Assembly (NCBI RefSeq): GCF_007556595.1
Contig: NZ_VJNB01000009.1
Coordinates: 1-64,000 of the forward strand
Length of the DNA stretch: 64,000 nucleotides
Origin: Tepidimonas alkaliphilus
Lineage (GTDB): Bacteria > Pseudomonadota > Gammaproteobacteria > Burkholderiales > Burkholderiaceae_C
Direction of reading: 5' to 3'
Made by a program: the position numbers and the translations under genes. This document shows positions 18,534 through 28,761 of this stretch, in pieces. A model generated the notes under the pieces. That model saw only the letters and a list, made by a program, of their open reading frames with translations. It was not told the DNA's origin and did no database searches. Position 1 is the first letter of the stretch; every line of letters begins with the position of its first letter.

Positions 18534-18617
18534 CGCGACCTGGCGCGGGCAGTCGGCGATGCCGCTGGCTGGGGCGCCCGGCGCGGCCGGCCCTGCGGGT
18601 CGCGGAGCCGAGGAACG

Positions 18618-20168
18618 TCAGGCGACGCTGATGGCGATGCCCTTGAACTCGCCGCGGGCGATGCGCTGGCGCCACTCAGCCGGGCCGCTTTCGTGCACGC
18701 TGGTGCCGTTGGCGTCCACCGCCACCGTCACCGGCATGTCGCGCACCTCGAACTCGTAGATCGCCTCCATGCCGAGGTCCTCGAAGGCCACCACGCGCGC
18801 GGCTTTGATCGCCTTGGCCACCAGGTAGGCGGCGCCGCCGACCGCCATCAGATAGGCGCTGCGGTGGTCGCGAATCGCCTCGATCGCCACCGGGCCGCGC
18901 TCGCTCTTGCCGATCATGGCGATCAGGCCGGTCTTCTCCAGCATCATGCGCGTGAACTTGTCCATGCGCGTGGCGGTGGTGGGGCCGGCGGGGCCGACCA
19001 CCTCGTCGCGCACCGGGTCCACCGGGCCGACGTAGTAGATGACGCGGTTGGTGAAGTCCACCGGAAGCTTCTCGCCGCGCGCCAGCAGGTCGGCGATGCG
19101 CTTGTGCGCGGCGTCGCGTCCGGTCAGCATCCGGCCGTTGAGCAGCAGCTTGTCGCCCACCTTCCAGCTTGCCACTTCCTCGCGCGTGAGCGTGTCGAGG
19201 TTGACGCGGCGCGCGCTGCGCGTATCGGGCGTCCAGGTCACCGCCGGCCAGTCCTCCAGCCGCGGCGGCTCCAGCCGCGCCGGGCCGCTGCCGTCCAGCT
19301 CGAAGTGCACGTGGCGCGTGGCGGCGCAGTTCGGGATCATCGCCACCGGCAGGCTGGCCGCGTGCGTGGGGTAGTCGAGGATCTTGACGTCCACCACGGT
19401 GGTCAGGCCCCCCAACCCCTGCGCGCCGATGCCCAGCGCGTTGACCTTTTCGTAGAGCTCCAGCCGCAGCTCCTCCACGCGCGTCAGGCGCTCGCCGCGG
19501 CGGTGGCGCTCGATCAGCGCGTGGATGTCCACCGGCGCCATCAGCGCTTCCTTGGCCAGCAGCATGGCCTTCTCCGGCGTGCCGCCGATGCCGATGCCGA
19601 GGATGCCCGGCGGGCACCAGCCCGCGCCCATCGTCGGCACGGTCTTGAGCACCCAGTCCACGATCGAGTCCGACGGGTTCAGCGCCGCGAACTTGGTCTT
19701 GTTCTCCGAGCCGCCGCCCTTGGCGGCGCAGATCACCTCGACCTTGTCGCCGGGCACGATTTCCACGTGCAGCACCGCCGGGGTGTTGTCGCGGGTGTTG
19801 CGGCGCGTGCCGGCCGGGTCGGCCAGCACCGAGGCGCGCAGCGGGTTGTCCGGGTGGGTGTAGGCGCGCCGCACGCCCTCGTCCACCATCTGCTGCAGGC
19901 TCATGGTGGCGTCGGGCCACGTCACGTTCATGCCGACCTTGAGGAACACCACCGCGATGCCGGTGTCCTGGCAGATCGGGCGGTGGCCCTCGGCGCTCAG
20001 GCGCGAGTTGGTCAGGATCTGCGCAATCGCATCCTTGGCGGCAGGGCTCTGCTCGCGCTCATAGGCTTGACCCAGCGCCCGGACGTAATCCACGGGGTGG
20101 TAGTAACTGATGAATTGAAAGGCGTCGGCAATCGATTGGATGAGGTCGTCCTGGCGTATGGCGGTCAT
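18618..20168 (-). CDS. Fumarate hydratase class I (Fe-S)
   Basis: 516 residues, single-chain class I fumarase with an oxygen-sensitive [4Fe-4S] cluster, interconverting fumarate and malate in the TCA cycle. The N-terminal domain carries the cluster region RPICQDTGIAVVFLKVG, CAAKGGGSENKTKFA and GWCPPGILGIGIGGTPEKAM. The C-terminal domain has LLLNGRMLTGRDAAHKRI and YYVGPVDPVRDEVVGPAGPTTATRMDKF. Full length. It lies beside the low-oxygen gene set but shows no FNR box. No gene follows on its strand before DUF6806. Confidence 0.95.
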   Translation of the reverse strand: MTAIRQDDLIQSIADAFQFISYYHPVDYVRALGQAYEREQSPAAKDAIAQILTNSRLSAEGHRPICQDTGIAVVFLKVGMNVTWPDATMSLQQMVDEGVRRAYTHPDNPLRASVLADPAGTRRNTRDNTPAVLHVEIVPGDKVEVICAAKGGGSENKTKFAALNPSDSIVDWVLKTVPTMGAGWCPPGILGIGIGGTPEKAMLLAKEALMAPVDIHALIERHRRGERLTRVEELRLELYEKVNALGIGAQGLGGLTTVVDVKILDYPTHAASLPVAMIPNCAATRHVHFELDGSGPARLEPPRLEDWPAVTWTPDTRSARRVNLDTLTREEVASWKVGDKLLLNGRMLTGRDAAHKRIADLLARGEKLPVDFTNRVIYYVGPVDPVRDEVVGPAGPTTATRMDKFTRMMLEKTGLIAMIGKSERGPVAIEAIRDHRSAYLMAVGGAAYLVAKAIKAARVVAFEDLGMEAIYEFEVRDMPVTVAVDANGTSVHESGPAEWRQRIARGEFKGIAISVA

Positions 20169-20254
20169 GATTCGTTCCTAATTCGTAACCTTTGACGGCC
20201 CAAATCCTACCGCTGGCTAAGCTAGGCAGGGCTATGACGGGCAGGGCAGCGACT

Positions 20255-20857
20255 TTAACGATGATCGTCGTCGTCACCCGGATGGTGAATCAGCTTTTCG
20301 GTCAACGCAATCGCCAACGCGCTGAGTAAGAAAACCGCATGAATCACGGTTTGCCACAGCAGCACCTTGTCGGTGTAGTTGGCGGCGTTGATGAACGTCT
20401 TGAGCAAGTGGATGGAGCTGATGCCGATGATGGCGGTGGCGAGCTTGACCTTTAGCACGCCGGCGTTGACGTGGTTGAGCCACTCAGGCTGGTCGGGATG
20501 ACCCTCCAGTCGCAGACGGCTGACGAAGGTCTCAAAGCCGCCGACGATGACCATGATCAGCAGGTTGCTGATCATCACCACGTCGATGAGCGCCAACACC
20601 ACCAGCATGATGATGGTTTCATTGAGCCCCTCCAGCGGGGCGTTGGGAACGTAGCCGATGCTGTTGACCAGCTTGTCCAGCGCCTTTTGATTACCAAATG
20701 CGGCCTCGATCAAATGCACCAACTCGACCCAGAAGTGATACACATACACCATCTGGGCCACGATCAGGCCGATGTAGAGCGGCAGCTGCAGCCAACGGCT
20801 GGCAAAAATCAGGCGCGGCAGCGGCGCAATCGGTTTGAGATGGGCGTCCGGTTGCAT
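20255..20857 (-). CDS. UPF0114 (YqhA) family inner membrane protein
   Basis: About 200 residues with four hydrophobic segments: [20 protein letters not shown], then [40 protein letters not shown] and [20 protein letters not shown]. The pattern and the motif [12 protein letters not shown] match the YqhA/UPF0114 family, whose function is unknown. The start at ATG 20857 gives the family N-terminus, and the last residues are HPGDDDDHR. It lies between fumarase and acs and is divergent from acs, with a 180-base gap. Confidence 0.87.
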   Translation of the reverse strand: MQPDAHLKPIAPLPRLIFASRWLQLPLYIGLIVAQMVYVYHFWVELVHLIEAAFGNQKALDKLVNSIGYVPNAPLEGLNETIIMLVVLALIDVVMISNLLIMVIVGGFETFVSRLRLEGHPDQPEWLNHVNAGVLKVKLATAIIGISSIHLLKTFINAANYTDKVLLWQTVIHAVFLLSALAIALTEKLIHHPGDDDDHR

Positions 20858-21039
20858 TCTGGGTTGAGGAAAGCCACAATGGTCAGGTAAGCGACAAGAT
20901 TGTAGTGCGCAGCTTGCCGTCGCGGGTTTGCGCGCACCCCGTCCGCCCAGCGTAAGGGCCCCGTCAGCGGCGCGCGGCACAGTGCGCGCGCAGAATCCAG
21001 AGTCGGGTCTTGCTTTGCCAGCCGAGGAGATTGAACAGT

Positions 21040-23034
21040 ATGGCCGAACCGAGCGCCGCCATTGCATCGATGTTGGTGGAAAACCGCGTCTTCGAACCCA
21101 ACCCGCAGCTGGTCGCGCAGGCGCGCATCAGCGGCATGGATGCCTACCGCGCCCTGTGCGCCGAGGCCGAGGCCGACTTTGAAGGGTTCTGGGCGCGCCG
21201 CGCGCGCGAGCTGCTGCACTGGCACAAGCCGTTCACGCAGGTGCTGGACGAGTCCAATAAACCGTTCTACAGGTGGTTTGCTGACGGCGAGCTCAACGCC
21301 TCCTACAACTGCCTTGACCGGCACATCGGCACGCCGGTGGAGCACAAGACCGCCATCATTTATGAGACCGATGACGGCCAGGTTACGCGCGTGACCTACC
21401 GCGAGCTGCTGCAGCGCGTGGCGCGCATGGCCAACGCGCTGAAAAGCCTGGGCGTCGGCAAGGGCGACCGCGTCGTCATCTACATGCCGATGAGCATCGA
21501 GGGCGTGGTGGCGATGCAGGCGTGCGCGCGCATCGGCGCCACGCACAGCGTGGTGTTCGGGGGCTTTTCGGCCAAGGCGTTGCAGGAGCGTATCCAGGAC
21601 GCCGGCGCGGTGGCTGTGATCACCGCCAACTTCCAGATGCGCGGCGGCAAGGAGCTGCCGCTGAAGGGCATCGTCGATGAGGCGCTGGCGTTGGGCGGCT
21701 GCGACAGCGTGCGCCACGTCATCGTCTGGCAGCGCACCGCCACCGCCTGCAACATGGTCGCCGGGCGCGACCTGTGGCTGCACGAGGTCGTCGCCGGCCA
21801 AAGCGAGGACTGCCCGCCGGAGATCGTCGGCGCCGAGCACCCGCTGTTCATCCTCTACACCTCCGGCTCCACCGGCAAGCCCAAGGGCGTGCAGCACTCC
21901 ACCGGCGGCTACCTGCTGTGGGCCAAGCAGACCATGCTGTGGACCTTCGACCTGAAGGACAGCGACGTCTTCTGGTGCACCGCCGACATCGGCTGGATCA
22001 CCGGCCACACCTACGTCGCCTACGGGCCGCTGGCCGCCGGCGCCACCCAGATCGTCTTCGAGGGCGTGCCGACCTACCCCAACGCCGGGCGCTTCTGGCA
22101 GATGATCGAGCGCCACAAGGCCACCATCTTCTACACCGCGCCCACCGCCATCCGATCGCTGATCAAGGCCAGCGACACCGACGACAAGGTGCACCCGCGC
22201 AACTGGGATTTGTCATCGCTGCGCATCTTGGGTTCGGTTGGCGAGCCGATCAACCCCGAGGCGTGGATGTGGTACTACAAGCACGTCGGCGGTGAGCGCT
22301 GCCCGATTGTGGACACCTTCTGGCAGACCGAGACCGGCGGCCACATGATCACGCCGTTGCCGGGCGCCACGCCGCTGGTGCCGGGCTCGTGCACGCTGCC
22401 GCTGCCGGGCATCTTCGCCGCTATCGTCGATGAGCAGGGCAACGACATGCCACATGGCCAGGGCGGCATCCTGGTCATCAAGAAGCCGTGGCCGTCGATG
22501 ATCCGCACCATCTGGGGCGATCCGCAGCGTTTCAAGAAGAGCTACTTCCCCGAGGAGCTCAAGGGCTACTACCTGGCCGGCGACGGCGCCGTGCGCTCCG
22601 AGGACCGCGGCTACTTTCGCATCACCGGCCGCATCGACGACGTGCTCAACGTCAGCGGCCACCGCATGGGCACGATGGAAATCGAGTCGGCGCTGGTGGC
22701 CAAAACCGACCTCGTGGCCGAAGCGGCGGTGGTGGGGCGCCCGGATGACGTCACCGGCGAGGCCATCGTTGCCTTCGTCGTGCTGAAGCGCCCGCTGCCG
22801 CAGGGCGAGGAGGCCAAGCGAATCGCCGATGAGCTGCGCGCCTGGGTGGCCAAGGAAATCGGCCCGATCGCCAAGCCGAAAGACATCCGCTTTGGCGAAA
22901 ACTTGCCGAAGACCCGTTCCGGCAAGATCATGCGCCGCCTGCTGCGGGCGATTGCCAAGGGCGAAGCCATCACCCAGGATATCTCCACGTTGGAAAACCC
23001 CTCCATCTTGGAGCAACTGGCCAAGACCAACTGA
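21040..23034 (+). CDS. acs: Acetyl-CoA synthetase
   Basis: 664 residues, AMP-forming acetate-CoA ligase. The adenylation motif is [74 protein letters not shown] and the C-terminal [10 protein letters not shown] follow. Lys629 in the last motif is the residue usually controlled by acetylation. The ATG at 21040 has a GAGGAGA ribosome site 9 bases upstream. The gene is monocistronic and ends in a strong hairpin terminator. It is involved in acetate use and feeds the TCA cycle. Confidence 0.97.
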   Translation: MAEPSAAIASMLVENRVFEPNPQLVAQARISGMDAYRALCAEAEADFEGFWARRARELLHWHKPFTQVLDESNKPFYRWFADGELNASYNCLDRHIGTPVEHKTAIIYETDDGQVTRVTYRELLQRVARMANALKSLGVGKGDRVVIYMPMSIEGVVAMQACARIGATHSVVFGGFSAKALQERIQDAGAVAVITANFQMRGGKELPLKGIVDEALALGGCDSVRHVIVWQRTATACNMVAGRDLWLHEVVAGQSEDCPPEIVGAEHPLFILYTSGSTGKPKGVQHSTGGYLLWAKQTMLWTFDLKDSDVFWCTADIGWITGHTYVAYGPLAAGATQIVFEGVPTYPNAGRFWQMIERHKATIFYTAPTAIRSLIKASDTDDKVHPRNWDLSSLRILGSVGEPINPEAWMWYYKHVGGERCPIVDTFWQTETGGHMITPLPGATPLVPGSCTLPLPGIFAAIVDEQGNDMPHGQGGILVIKKPWPSMIRTIWGDPQRFKKSYFPEELKGYYLAGDGAVRSEDRGYFRITGRIDDVLNVSGHRMGTMEIESALVAKTDLVAEAAVVGRPDDVTGEAIVAFVVLKRPLPQGEEAKRIADELRAWVAKEIGPIAKPKDIRFGENLPKTRSGKIMRRLLRAIAKGEAITQDISTLENPSILEQLAKTN

Positions 23035-23106
23035 GTCCTCAGTGGCATGCTGCCGCGGCGGATCGCCGCGCGGTTCGATTCGGTCGTCGGCTCGCTTGTC
23101 AAACAA

Positions 23107-23135
23107 AAGCCCCGCGCGCAGCGGGGCTTGGTTTT
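23107..23135 (+). terminator. Rho-independent terminator of acs
   Basis: A perfect 9-bp stem AAGCCCCGC/GCGGGGCTT with loop GCGCA, followed by GGTTTT. On the minus strand it is followed by a T-tract (TTTTGTTT), so it may also terminate the convergent cytochrome c gene. Confidence 0.8.
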
Positions 23136-23192
23136 GGGAGGATGAGCTTCGGTTTGATGCCGCCTGGCTTGACGGGGCGGTTTTTCAACCCA

Positions 23193-23498
23193 TTATTTCA
23201 GGCTGAGCACCCAGGCCGCCAGCTTCTTGGCCTCGGCGTCGTTGACCTGGGGGTTAGCCGGCATCGGCACCGCGCCCCAAACGCCAGCGCCGCCCTTTTG
23301 GATTTTGTGCGCCAGCATGTCCACCGCCTTGGCGTCGCCAGCGTATTTCTTGGCGATGTCCTTATAAGCGGGGCCAACCAGCTTTTTGTCCACCGCGTGG
23401 CAGGCCATGCAGTTTTTTGCCTTGGCCAGCGCTTCGTCGGCCAGTGCGGGGCCAGCCACGGCGGCGGCGGCTGCCACGATCAGCAGAGCACGTTTCAT
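23193..23498 (-). CDS. Periplasmic class I cytochrome c (c-551/c-552 type)
   Basis: 101 residues. A signal peptide ends ALA before DEAL, leaving a mature protein of about 80 residues. The haem motif is CMACH, and the distal Met ligand lies in VPMPANPQV. The fold pattern (KNCMACHAVDKKLVGPAYKDIAKKY, and the C-terminal KKLAAWVLSLK) is that of small electron carriers feeding terminal oxidases or nitrite reductase. It may donate to the cbb3 oxidase encoded 8 kb away, but this is inference. A standalone gene. Confidence 0.93.
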   Translation of the reverse strand: MKRALLIVAAAAAVAGPALADEALAKAKNCMACHAVDKKLVGPAYKDIAKKYAGDAKAVDMLAHKIQKGGAGVWGAVPMPANPQVNDAEAKKLAAWVLSLK

Positions 23499-23642
23499 GT
23501 TCGTAACCTCCTAAGCTATGAGGGGGTGAGGGCCACGACGGCATTCTAGCCAGCCGTCTCCGCGGCACAATGCCGGCTTACACCTTGTTGCAACCGATAC
23601 AGCCAGGCTGTCCAGCCTGCTTCCAGAGGGGGGCGTTGACGC

Positions 23643-23885
23643 ATGCCGATGTTGATGTTGGGTTTGCTGCTGTTGGCGTTGAAAGCCGGCGGCTGGGTGC
23701 AGCTCGGCTGGCCATGGGTGCTTTCGCCGTTTGGGCTGGCGCTGCTGTGGTGGTGGTGGGCCGACTGGTCGGGCTACACCCAGCGTCAGGCGATGCGCAA
23801 GGATCAAGCGCGCCGCGAAGCGCGGCTGGCCAAAGCTCGGGCGCAGCTGCGCGCAGACTCCGACGTCGGATCGCGAGGAAAATAA
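23643..23885 (+). CDS. Small Trp-rich membrane protein (TIGR04438-like)
   Basis: 80 residues. The N-terminal half is hydrophobic and packed with tryptophan ([20 protein letters not shown]); the C-terminal half is charged and helical ([19 protein letters not shown]). This is the layout of the small Trp-rich protein family found in Burkholderiales (TIGR04438). Function is unknown; it is probably a single or double membrane span with a cytoplasmic helix. It lies between the cytochrome c gene and ilvD, and its position next to ilvD is not obviously functional. Confidence 0.75.
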   Translation: MPMLMLGLLLLALKAGGWVQLGWPWVLSPFGLALLWWWWADWSGYTQRQAMRKDQARREARLAKARAQLRADSDVGSRGK

Positions 23886-24013
23886 AGCGCACCCATCCAC
23901 GGGGCTGGGGTGCTGGCACAATCCAACGCAACGGGGGATCCGGGCGCTGTTGGCTGAGCCTGGCGTCCCCCGCGCCGATGTTCGCCCTTGACCACGCTGC
24001 CAAGAGAGTTGCC

Positions 24014-25876
24014 ATGCCCGCCTACCGCTCCCGCACCACCACGCAAGGTCGCAACATGGCCGGCGCGCGCGCCCTGTGGCGCGCCACCGGCATGAAGGAT
24101 GGCGACTTCGACAAGCCCATCATCGCCGTGGCCAACTCGTTCACGCAGTTCGTGCCCGGCCACGTGCACCTGAAGGATCTGGGCCAGCTCGTCTGCCGCG
24201 AGATCGAGGCCGCCGGCGGCGTGGCCAAGGAGTTCAACACCATCGCCGTGGACGACGGCATCGCGATGGGCCACGACGGCATGCTGTACTCGCTGCCCAG
24301 CCGCGAGCTGATCGCCGACAGCGTCGAGTACATGGTCAACGCGCACTGCGCCGACGCGCTGGTGTGCATCTCCAACTGCGACAAGATCACGCCGGGCATG
24401 CTGATGGCGGCGATGCGCCTGAACATCCCGACCGTGTTCGTTTCCGGCGGCCCGATGGAGGCCGGCAAGGTGCGCCTGGCGGCGCCGGGCGAGCAGACCG
24501 TGCAGATCAAGAAGCTCGACCTGGTCGATGCGATGGTGATGGCCGCCGACCCGCACGTCGACGAGGCCACCGTGGCGGAGGTCGAGCGCTCGGCCTGCCC
24601 GACCTGCGGCTCGTGCTCCGGCATGTTCACCGCCAACTCGATGAACTGCCTGACCGAGGCGCTGGGCCTGTCGCTGCCGGGCAACGGCACGGTGCTGGCC
24701 ACGCACGCCGACCGCGAGCAGCTGTTCCGTCGCGCCGGGCGGCTGATCGTCGAGCTGGCGCGCCGCTACTACGAGCAGGACGACGCCTCGGTGTTGCCGC
24801 GCTCGATCGCCAGCTTCGAGGCGTTTGAGAACGCGATGTCCCTGGACATCGCGATGGGCGGCTCCACCAACACGATTCTGCATTTGCTGGCCGTGGCGCA
24901 GGAGGCCGGTGTGCCGTTCACCATGGCCGACATCGACCGTTTGTCGCGCCGGGTGCCAACGCTGTGCAAGGTCGCGCCCAACACCCCGCTTTATCACATC
25001 GAAGATGTACACCGCGCTGGCGGCATCATGGCTATTTTGGGCGAGTTGGCGCGCGCCGGCCTGCTGCACACCGGCGTGCGCACCGTGCACAGCGCCACGC
25101 TGGCCGAAGCGCTGGCGCGCTGGGACGTCATGGTGACCGAATCGGAGGATGTGCGCACGTTCTACCGCGCTGGCCCGGCGGGCATTCCAACCCAGCAGCC
25201 GTTCAGTCAAAGCACGCGCTGGCCCACGCTTGATTTGGATCGCGCGCAGGGTTGCATCCGCTCCGTAGCCCACGCTTACTCGCGCGACGGCGGGCTGGCG
25301 GTGCTGCGCGGCAACCTGGCCCCAGACGGCTGCGTGGTCAAAACCGCGGGCGTGGATGAGAGCATCCTCGTGTTTGAGGGCGTGGCGCACGTGGTCGAAT
25401 CGCAAGAAGAGGCGGTCGAGCACATCTTGGGCGACCGCGTTCAGCCCGGCGAGGTGGTGGTGGTGCGCTACGAAGGCCCGCGCGGCGGCCCCGGCATGCA
25501 AGAAATGCTCTACCCGACTTCGTATCTCAAGTCCAAGGGTCTGGGCAAAGTCTGTGCGCTGCTGACCGACGGGCGCTTCTCGGGCGGCACCTCGGGGCTT
25601 TCGATCGGTCACGTGTCGCCGGAGGCTGCGGCGGGCGGGCCGATCGGCCTGGTGCGCGACGGGGACCGCATTCGCATCGATATCCCCAACCGTCGAATCG
25701 ATGTGTTGGTGTCCGATGAGGAGCTGGCGCGGCGTCGCGCCGAGCAGGATCGGCTGGGCTGGAAGCCGGCTCGTCCTCGGGCGCGCAAGGTTTCCACCGC
25801 GCTGCAGGCCTACGCCCTGCTGGCCACGTCGGCTGATCGTGGCGCGGTGCGGGATGTCAGCCGGTTGTCGGTGTGA
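24014..25876 (+). CDS. ilvD: Dihydroxy-acid dehydratase
   Basis: 620 residues. It dehydrates 2,3-dihydroxy acids to 2-keto acids in isoleucine and valine synthesis. Cluster cysteines sit in SNCDKITPG and [41 protein letters not shown] near the C-terminus is the family signature. ATG 24014 begins [21 protein letters not shown], the conserved start. The protein is the long form seen in enterobacteria and Burkholderiales. Monocistronic. A small unknown gene on the opposite strand follows. Confidence 0.97.
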   Translation: MPAYRSRTTTQGRNMAGARALWRATGMKDGDFDKPIIAVANSFTQFVPGHVHLKDLGQLVCREIEAAGGVAKEFNTIAVDDGIAMGHDGMLYSLPSRELIADSVEYMVNAHCADALVCISNCDKITPGMLMAAMRLNIPTVFVSGGPMEAGKVRLAAPGEQTVQIKKLDLVDAMVMAADPHVDEATVAEVERSACPTCGSCSGMFTANSMNCLTEALGLSLPGNGTVLATHADREQLFRRAGRLIVELARRYYEQDDASVLPRSIASFEAFENAMSLDIAMGGSTNTILHLLAVAQEAGVPFTMADIDRLSRRVPTLCKVAPNTPLYHIEDVHRAGGIMAILGELARAGLLHTGVRTVHSATLAEALARWDVMVTESEDVRTFYRAGPAGIPTQQPFSQSTRWPTLDLDRAQGCIRSVAHAYSRDGGLAVLRGNLAPDGCVVKTAGVDESILVFEGVAHVVESQEEAVEHILGDRVQPGEVVVVRYEGPRGGPGMQEMLYPTSYLKSKGLGKVCALLTDGRFSGGTSGLSIGHVSPEAAAGGPIGLVRDGDRIRIDIPNRRIDVLVSDEELARRRAEQDRLGWKPARPRARKVSTALQAYALLATSADRGAVRDVSRLSV

Positions 25877-25920
25877 GGCGTGGGCGAGGCCGTGCGGCTG
25901 CGCGTCTCGCCACGGTGCGC

Positions 25921-26157
25921 TCAGTGCGAACGGGATGGACGAGACCAAGCCGCCTGCAGCGCCACCGACAACACCATCACTTCCTCTTGCGTCAGGTCAG
26001 GGTAGAGTTCGCGCACCCGCAGCGGCACTTGGTGGGTGAGGGCATGCCCGGCGATGCCCTGGGCAGGGTCCAGCAGCGGGCGGCAAAGCTCCAGCGCTTG
26101 CTCGAACACGGCTCGCACGCGGTGGTAATGGCGCCGTTCCTCCGTTGGGGCGTCCAT
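25921..26157 (-). CDS. Hypothetical protein, 78 residues
   Basis: From ATG 26157 the product starts MDAPTEERRHYHRVRAVFEQ and ends SVALQAAWSRPSRSH. It is a mostly helical soluble protein with no membrane segment. LELCRPLLDPAQGIAGHAL and VRELYPDLTQEEVMVLSVAL look like real protein sequence with normal codon use. No family is recognised. It is convergent with ilvD and divergent from lgt. The frame is open further upstream, but that part has no coding look. Confidence 0.6.
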   Translation of the reverse strand: MDAPTEERRHYHRVRAVFEQALELCRPLLDPAQGIAGHALTHQVPLRVRELYPDLTQEEVMVLSVALQAAWSRPSRSH

Positions 26158-26281
26158 GGCTGCACTCCTGTTGGGTTTTGTCGCAGACGCGTCAGGTTGC
26201 TCGCATCGAAGACCTGCCATCATAGCCGCGCAGCCGCCTTCGGGGCGGCGCGGCGGGCCGGCCATCGTTTAGGATCCGCCC

Positions 26282-27082
26282 ATGCTGATTCATCCCGGCT
26301 TCGATCCAGTGGCGGTGCGCATCGGCCCGCTGGCCGTGCATTGGTATGGCCTGATGTATTTGGCCGGCTTTGCGGCTTTTCTTTGGCTGGCGCGCCGCCG
26401 TCTGCGCCATGAGCCGTTTCGCTCACTGGGATGGCAGCCGCGCGACGTGGAGGACATGCTGTTCTGGGGCGTGCTGGGCGTCATCCTGGGCGGTCGGCTG
26501 GGCTATGTGCTGTTTTACAAGCCAATGACCTACCTGGCAGAGCCTTGGCGGATCGTGGCCGTCTGGGAAGGCGGCATGAGCTTTCACGGCGGGCTGCTGG
26601 GCGTGCTGCTGGCCATGGCGTGGTGGGCGCGACGCCAGCAACGCCCGTGGCTGCAAGTGATGGATTTTGTGGCACCTTGCGTGCCGGTCGGGCTGGCGCT
26701 GGGGCGGCTGGGCAACTTCATCAACGGCGAACTGTGGGGGCGCCCCGCGCCGCCGCAGCTGCCATGGGCGATGGTCTTTCCGGCGGCTGGGCCGCAGCCG
26801 CGCCATCCCTCTCAGCTGTATCAGATGGCGCTGGAGGGTCTGCTGCTGTTTGCGTTGTTGTGGTGGTTCGCTCGCCGGCAGCGCCGAACCGGCGAAGTCT
26901 CGGCGGCGTTTTTGGTGGGCTACGGCGTGATGCGCTTTGCCGCCGAATATTTCCGCGAGCCCGACGCCCATCTCGGGCTGTTGTCGTTGGGCTTCAGCAT
27001 GGGGCAGTGGCTGAGCCTGCCGATGATCGTGGCCGGCGTGGCCCTTTGGGCCTGGGCGCGACGGCGGTCAGCTGCATTGTGA
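26282..27082 (+). CDS. lgt: Phosphatidylglycerol-prolipoprotein diacylglyceryl transferase
   Basis: 266 residues, polytopic inner membrane enzyme. It attaches diacylglycerol to the lipobox Cys of prolipoproteins (substrates here would include LolB and the TPR lipoprotein). Signatures are [25 protein letters not shown], the lgt motif [14 protein letters not shown], and [16 protein letters not shown], with about seven hydrophobic segments. Start at ATG 26282. The malonyl-CoA synthetase-like gene follows after 38 bases. Confidence 0.96.
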   Translation: MLIHPGFDPVAVRIGPLAVHWYGLMYLAGFAAFLWLARRRLRHEPFRSLGWQPRDVEDMLFWGVLGVILGGRLGYVLFYKPMTYLAEPWRIVAVWEGGMSFHGGLLGVLLAMAWWARRQQRPWLQVMDFVAPCVPVGLALGRLGNFINGELWGRPAPPQLPWAMVFPAAGPQPRHPSQLYQMALEGLLLFALLWWFARRQRRTGEVSAAFLVGYGVMRFAAEYFREPDAHLGLLSLGFSMGQWLSLPMIVAGVALWAWARRRSAAL

Positions 27083-27120
27083 TCCAGCCGGGCTTTTGAC
27101 GGACCAAAACCGTGGCGGCG

Positions 27121-28677
27121 ATGAATCTTGAGACGTGCTCCAACCTTTACGCGGCGCTGCGCGCGGGCTTTCCCGCCGATCTCGACGCCACCGCCATCGA
27201 AACCGAGACCGGCCTGCGCTACACGTGGCGCGACCTGGAGCGCGGCAGCGCCATGCTGGCCCATGAGCTGCTCAGCCGCGGGCTGCAGCCTGGCGAGCGG
27301 GTCATGGCCCAGGTGGACAAGTCGGTCGAGGCGTTAATGCTGTATCTGGCGGCGCTGCGCGCGGGGCTCGTCTATGTGCCGCTGAACCTTGCTTACACCG
27401 ACGCCGAAGTGGAGTTCTTTTTGCACGACGCCAAGCCGTCGGTGCTGGTGTGCACCCCAGGCCGGTTTGGGCGTCTCAGCCAGCTGGCTTTCGTCGCCGG
27501 GGTGCGCGTGGTTTACACGCTGGGAGCCGACCGCAGCGGCAACTTGTTGGATCGCGCCGCCCAGCGTGCCGAGGCGCACGAGCCCGTCGCGGTGGGGCCG
27601 CAGGCGCTGGCCAGCATCATTTACACCAGCGGCACCACCGGGCGCAGCAAGGGCGCGATGCTGACGCACGCCAACTTGCTGGCCAACGCCCGCGTGCTGC
27701 ACGACTACTGGGGCTGGCAGCCCGGCGACGTCTTGATCCACGTGTTGCCGATCTTTCACGTGCACGGGCTGTTCGTGGCGGTGCACGGCGCGTTGCTCAG
27801 CGGCAGCCCGATGCTGTGGGCGGCTAAGTTTGAGCCCGCCGCCGTGCTGCGCTGGCTGCCGCGCGCCACCGTGTTCATGGGGGTGCCAACGCTCTACACC
27901 CGCTTGCTGGCCGAGCCGGGCCTTAACCCAGCCGTGTGCGCGCGGATGCGGTTGTTCATCAGTGGCTCCGCGCCGCTGACCTTGCCCACGTTCACCGCCT
28001 GGCAACAGCGCACCGGGCATACCATCTTGGAGCGTTACGGCATGAGCGAAACGCTGATGCTGACCTCCAACCCTTACAAGCCGGATCCGCGCTACGGCGG
28101 GCAATCCGAGCGTCGTGGCGGCACGGTGGGTTTTCCTTTGCCGGGAGTGGAGCTGCGCATCGCCGATGAGGCCGACCGGCCGCTGCCTGCGGGCCAGGTG
28201 GGCGGGGTTCAAGTGCGCGGCCCCAGCGTGTTTGCGGGCTACTGGCGCTTGCCCGAAAAAACCCGCGCCGAATTCACCGCCGACGGCTGGTTTCGCACGG
28301 GCGACGTCGGGATGCTTGACGAACGGGGCTATCTCACGCTGGTCGGGCGCAGCAAGGACGTGCTGATCAGCGGCGGCTACAACGTCTATCCCGCCGAGGT
28401 CGAGGGCGCTATTCTGGATCTGCCAGGCGTGGCCGACTGCGCGGTCATTGGCGTGCCGCACCCGGACTGGGGTGAGGCCGGCGTCGCGCTGGTGGTGCCG
28501 CAGCCCGGCGCCGCGCTGGATCCAGCGACCTTGCTGGGTCTGTTGCGGCAGCGCTTGGCCGCCTACAAAATCCCCAAGCACTGCGCGCTGGTGGAGGATT
28601 TGCCGCGCAACGCCATGGGCAAGGTGCAGAAGAACGTGCTGCGCGAGCGCTGGCGCGGATGCTTTGGCGGGGTCTGA
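27121..28677 (+). CDS. Acyl-CoA synthetase, probable malonyl-CoA synthetase (MatB-like)
   Basis: 518 residues, AMP-binding ANL superfamily. IIYTSGTTGRSKGAMLTHANL is the phosphate loop. ILERYGMSETLMLTSNPY with SERRGGTVGFPLPGV resembles the malonate-binding region of MatB-type enzymes more than fatty acyl ligases. WFRTGDVGMLDERGYLTLVGRSKDVLISGGYNVYPAEVE and the final NAMGKVQKNVLRE complete the core. ATG 27121 is preferred to GTG 27112. The usual partner, malonyl-CoA decarboxylase, is not adjacent, so the substrate assignment is moderate. Confidence 0.82.
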   Translation: MNLETCSNLYAALRAGFPADLDATAIETETGLRYTWRDLERGSAMLAHELLSRGLQPGERVMAQVDKSVEALMLYLAALRAGLVYVPLNLAYTDAEVEFFLHDAKPSVLVCTPGRFGRLSQLAFVAGVRVVYTLGADRSGNLLDRAAQRAEAHEPVAVGPQALASIIYTSGTTGRSKGAMLTHANLLANARVLHDYWGWQPGDVLIHVLPIFHVHGLFVAVHGALLSGSPMLWAAKFEPAAVLRWLPRATVFMGVPTLYTRLLAEPGLNPAVCARMRLFISGSAPLTLPTFTAWQQRTGHTILERYGMSETLMLTSNPYKPDPRYGGQSERRGGTVGFPLPGVELRIADEADRPLPAGQVGGVQVRGPSVFAGYWRLPEKTRAEFTADGWFRTGDVGMLDERGYLTLVGRSKDVLISGGYNVYPAEVEGAILDLPGVADCAVIGVPHPDWGEAGVALVVPQPGAALDPATLLGLLRQRLAAYKIPKHCALVEDLPRNAMGKVQKNVLRERWRGCFGGV

Positions 28678-28761
28678 GCCCGCCGGGCCGACCTGTGCGT
28701 CAAGCAGGTCTTTTTGACCCGCATCAAGCCCTAGGGAGGGGGTGCGGGATAATCTGAACCG

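Noticed and set aside
23804-25948. 714-codon open frame on the minus strand opposite ilvD
   Set aside because: It lies wholly antisense to a textbook ilvD and has low-complexity His/Arg/Gln/Ala composition. In very GC-rich DNA the antisense frame is commonly open.
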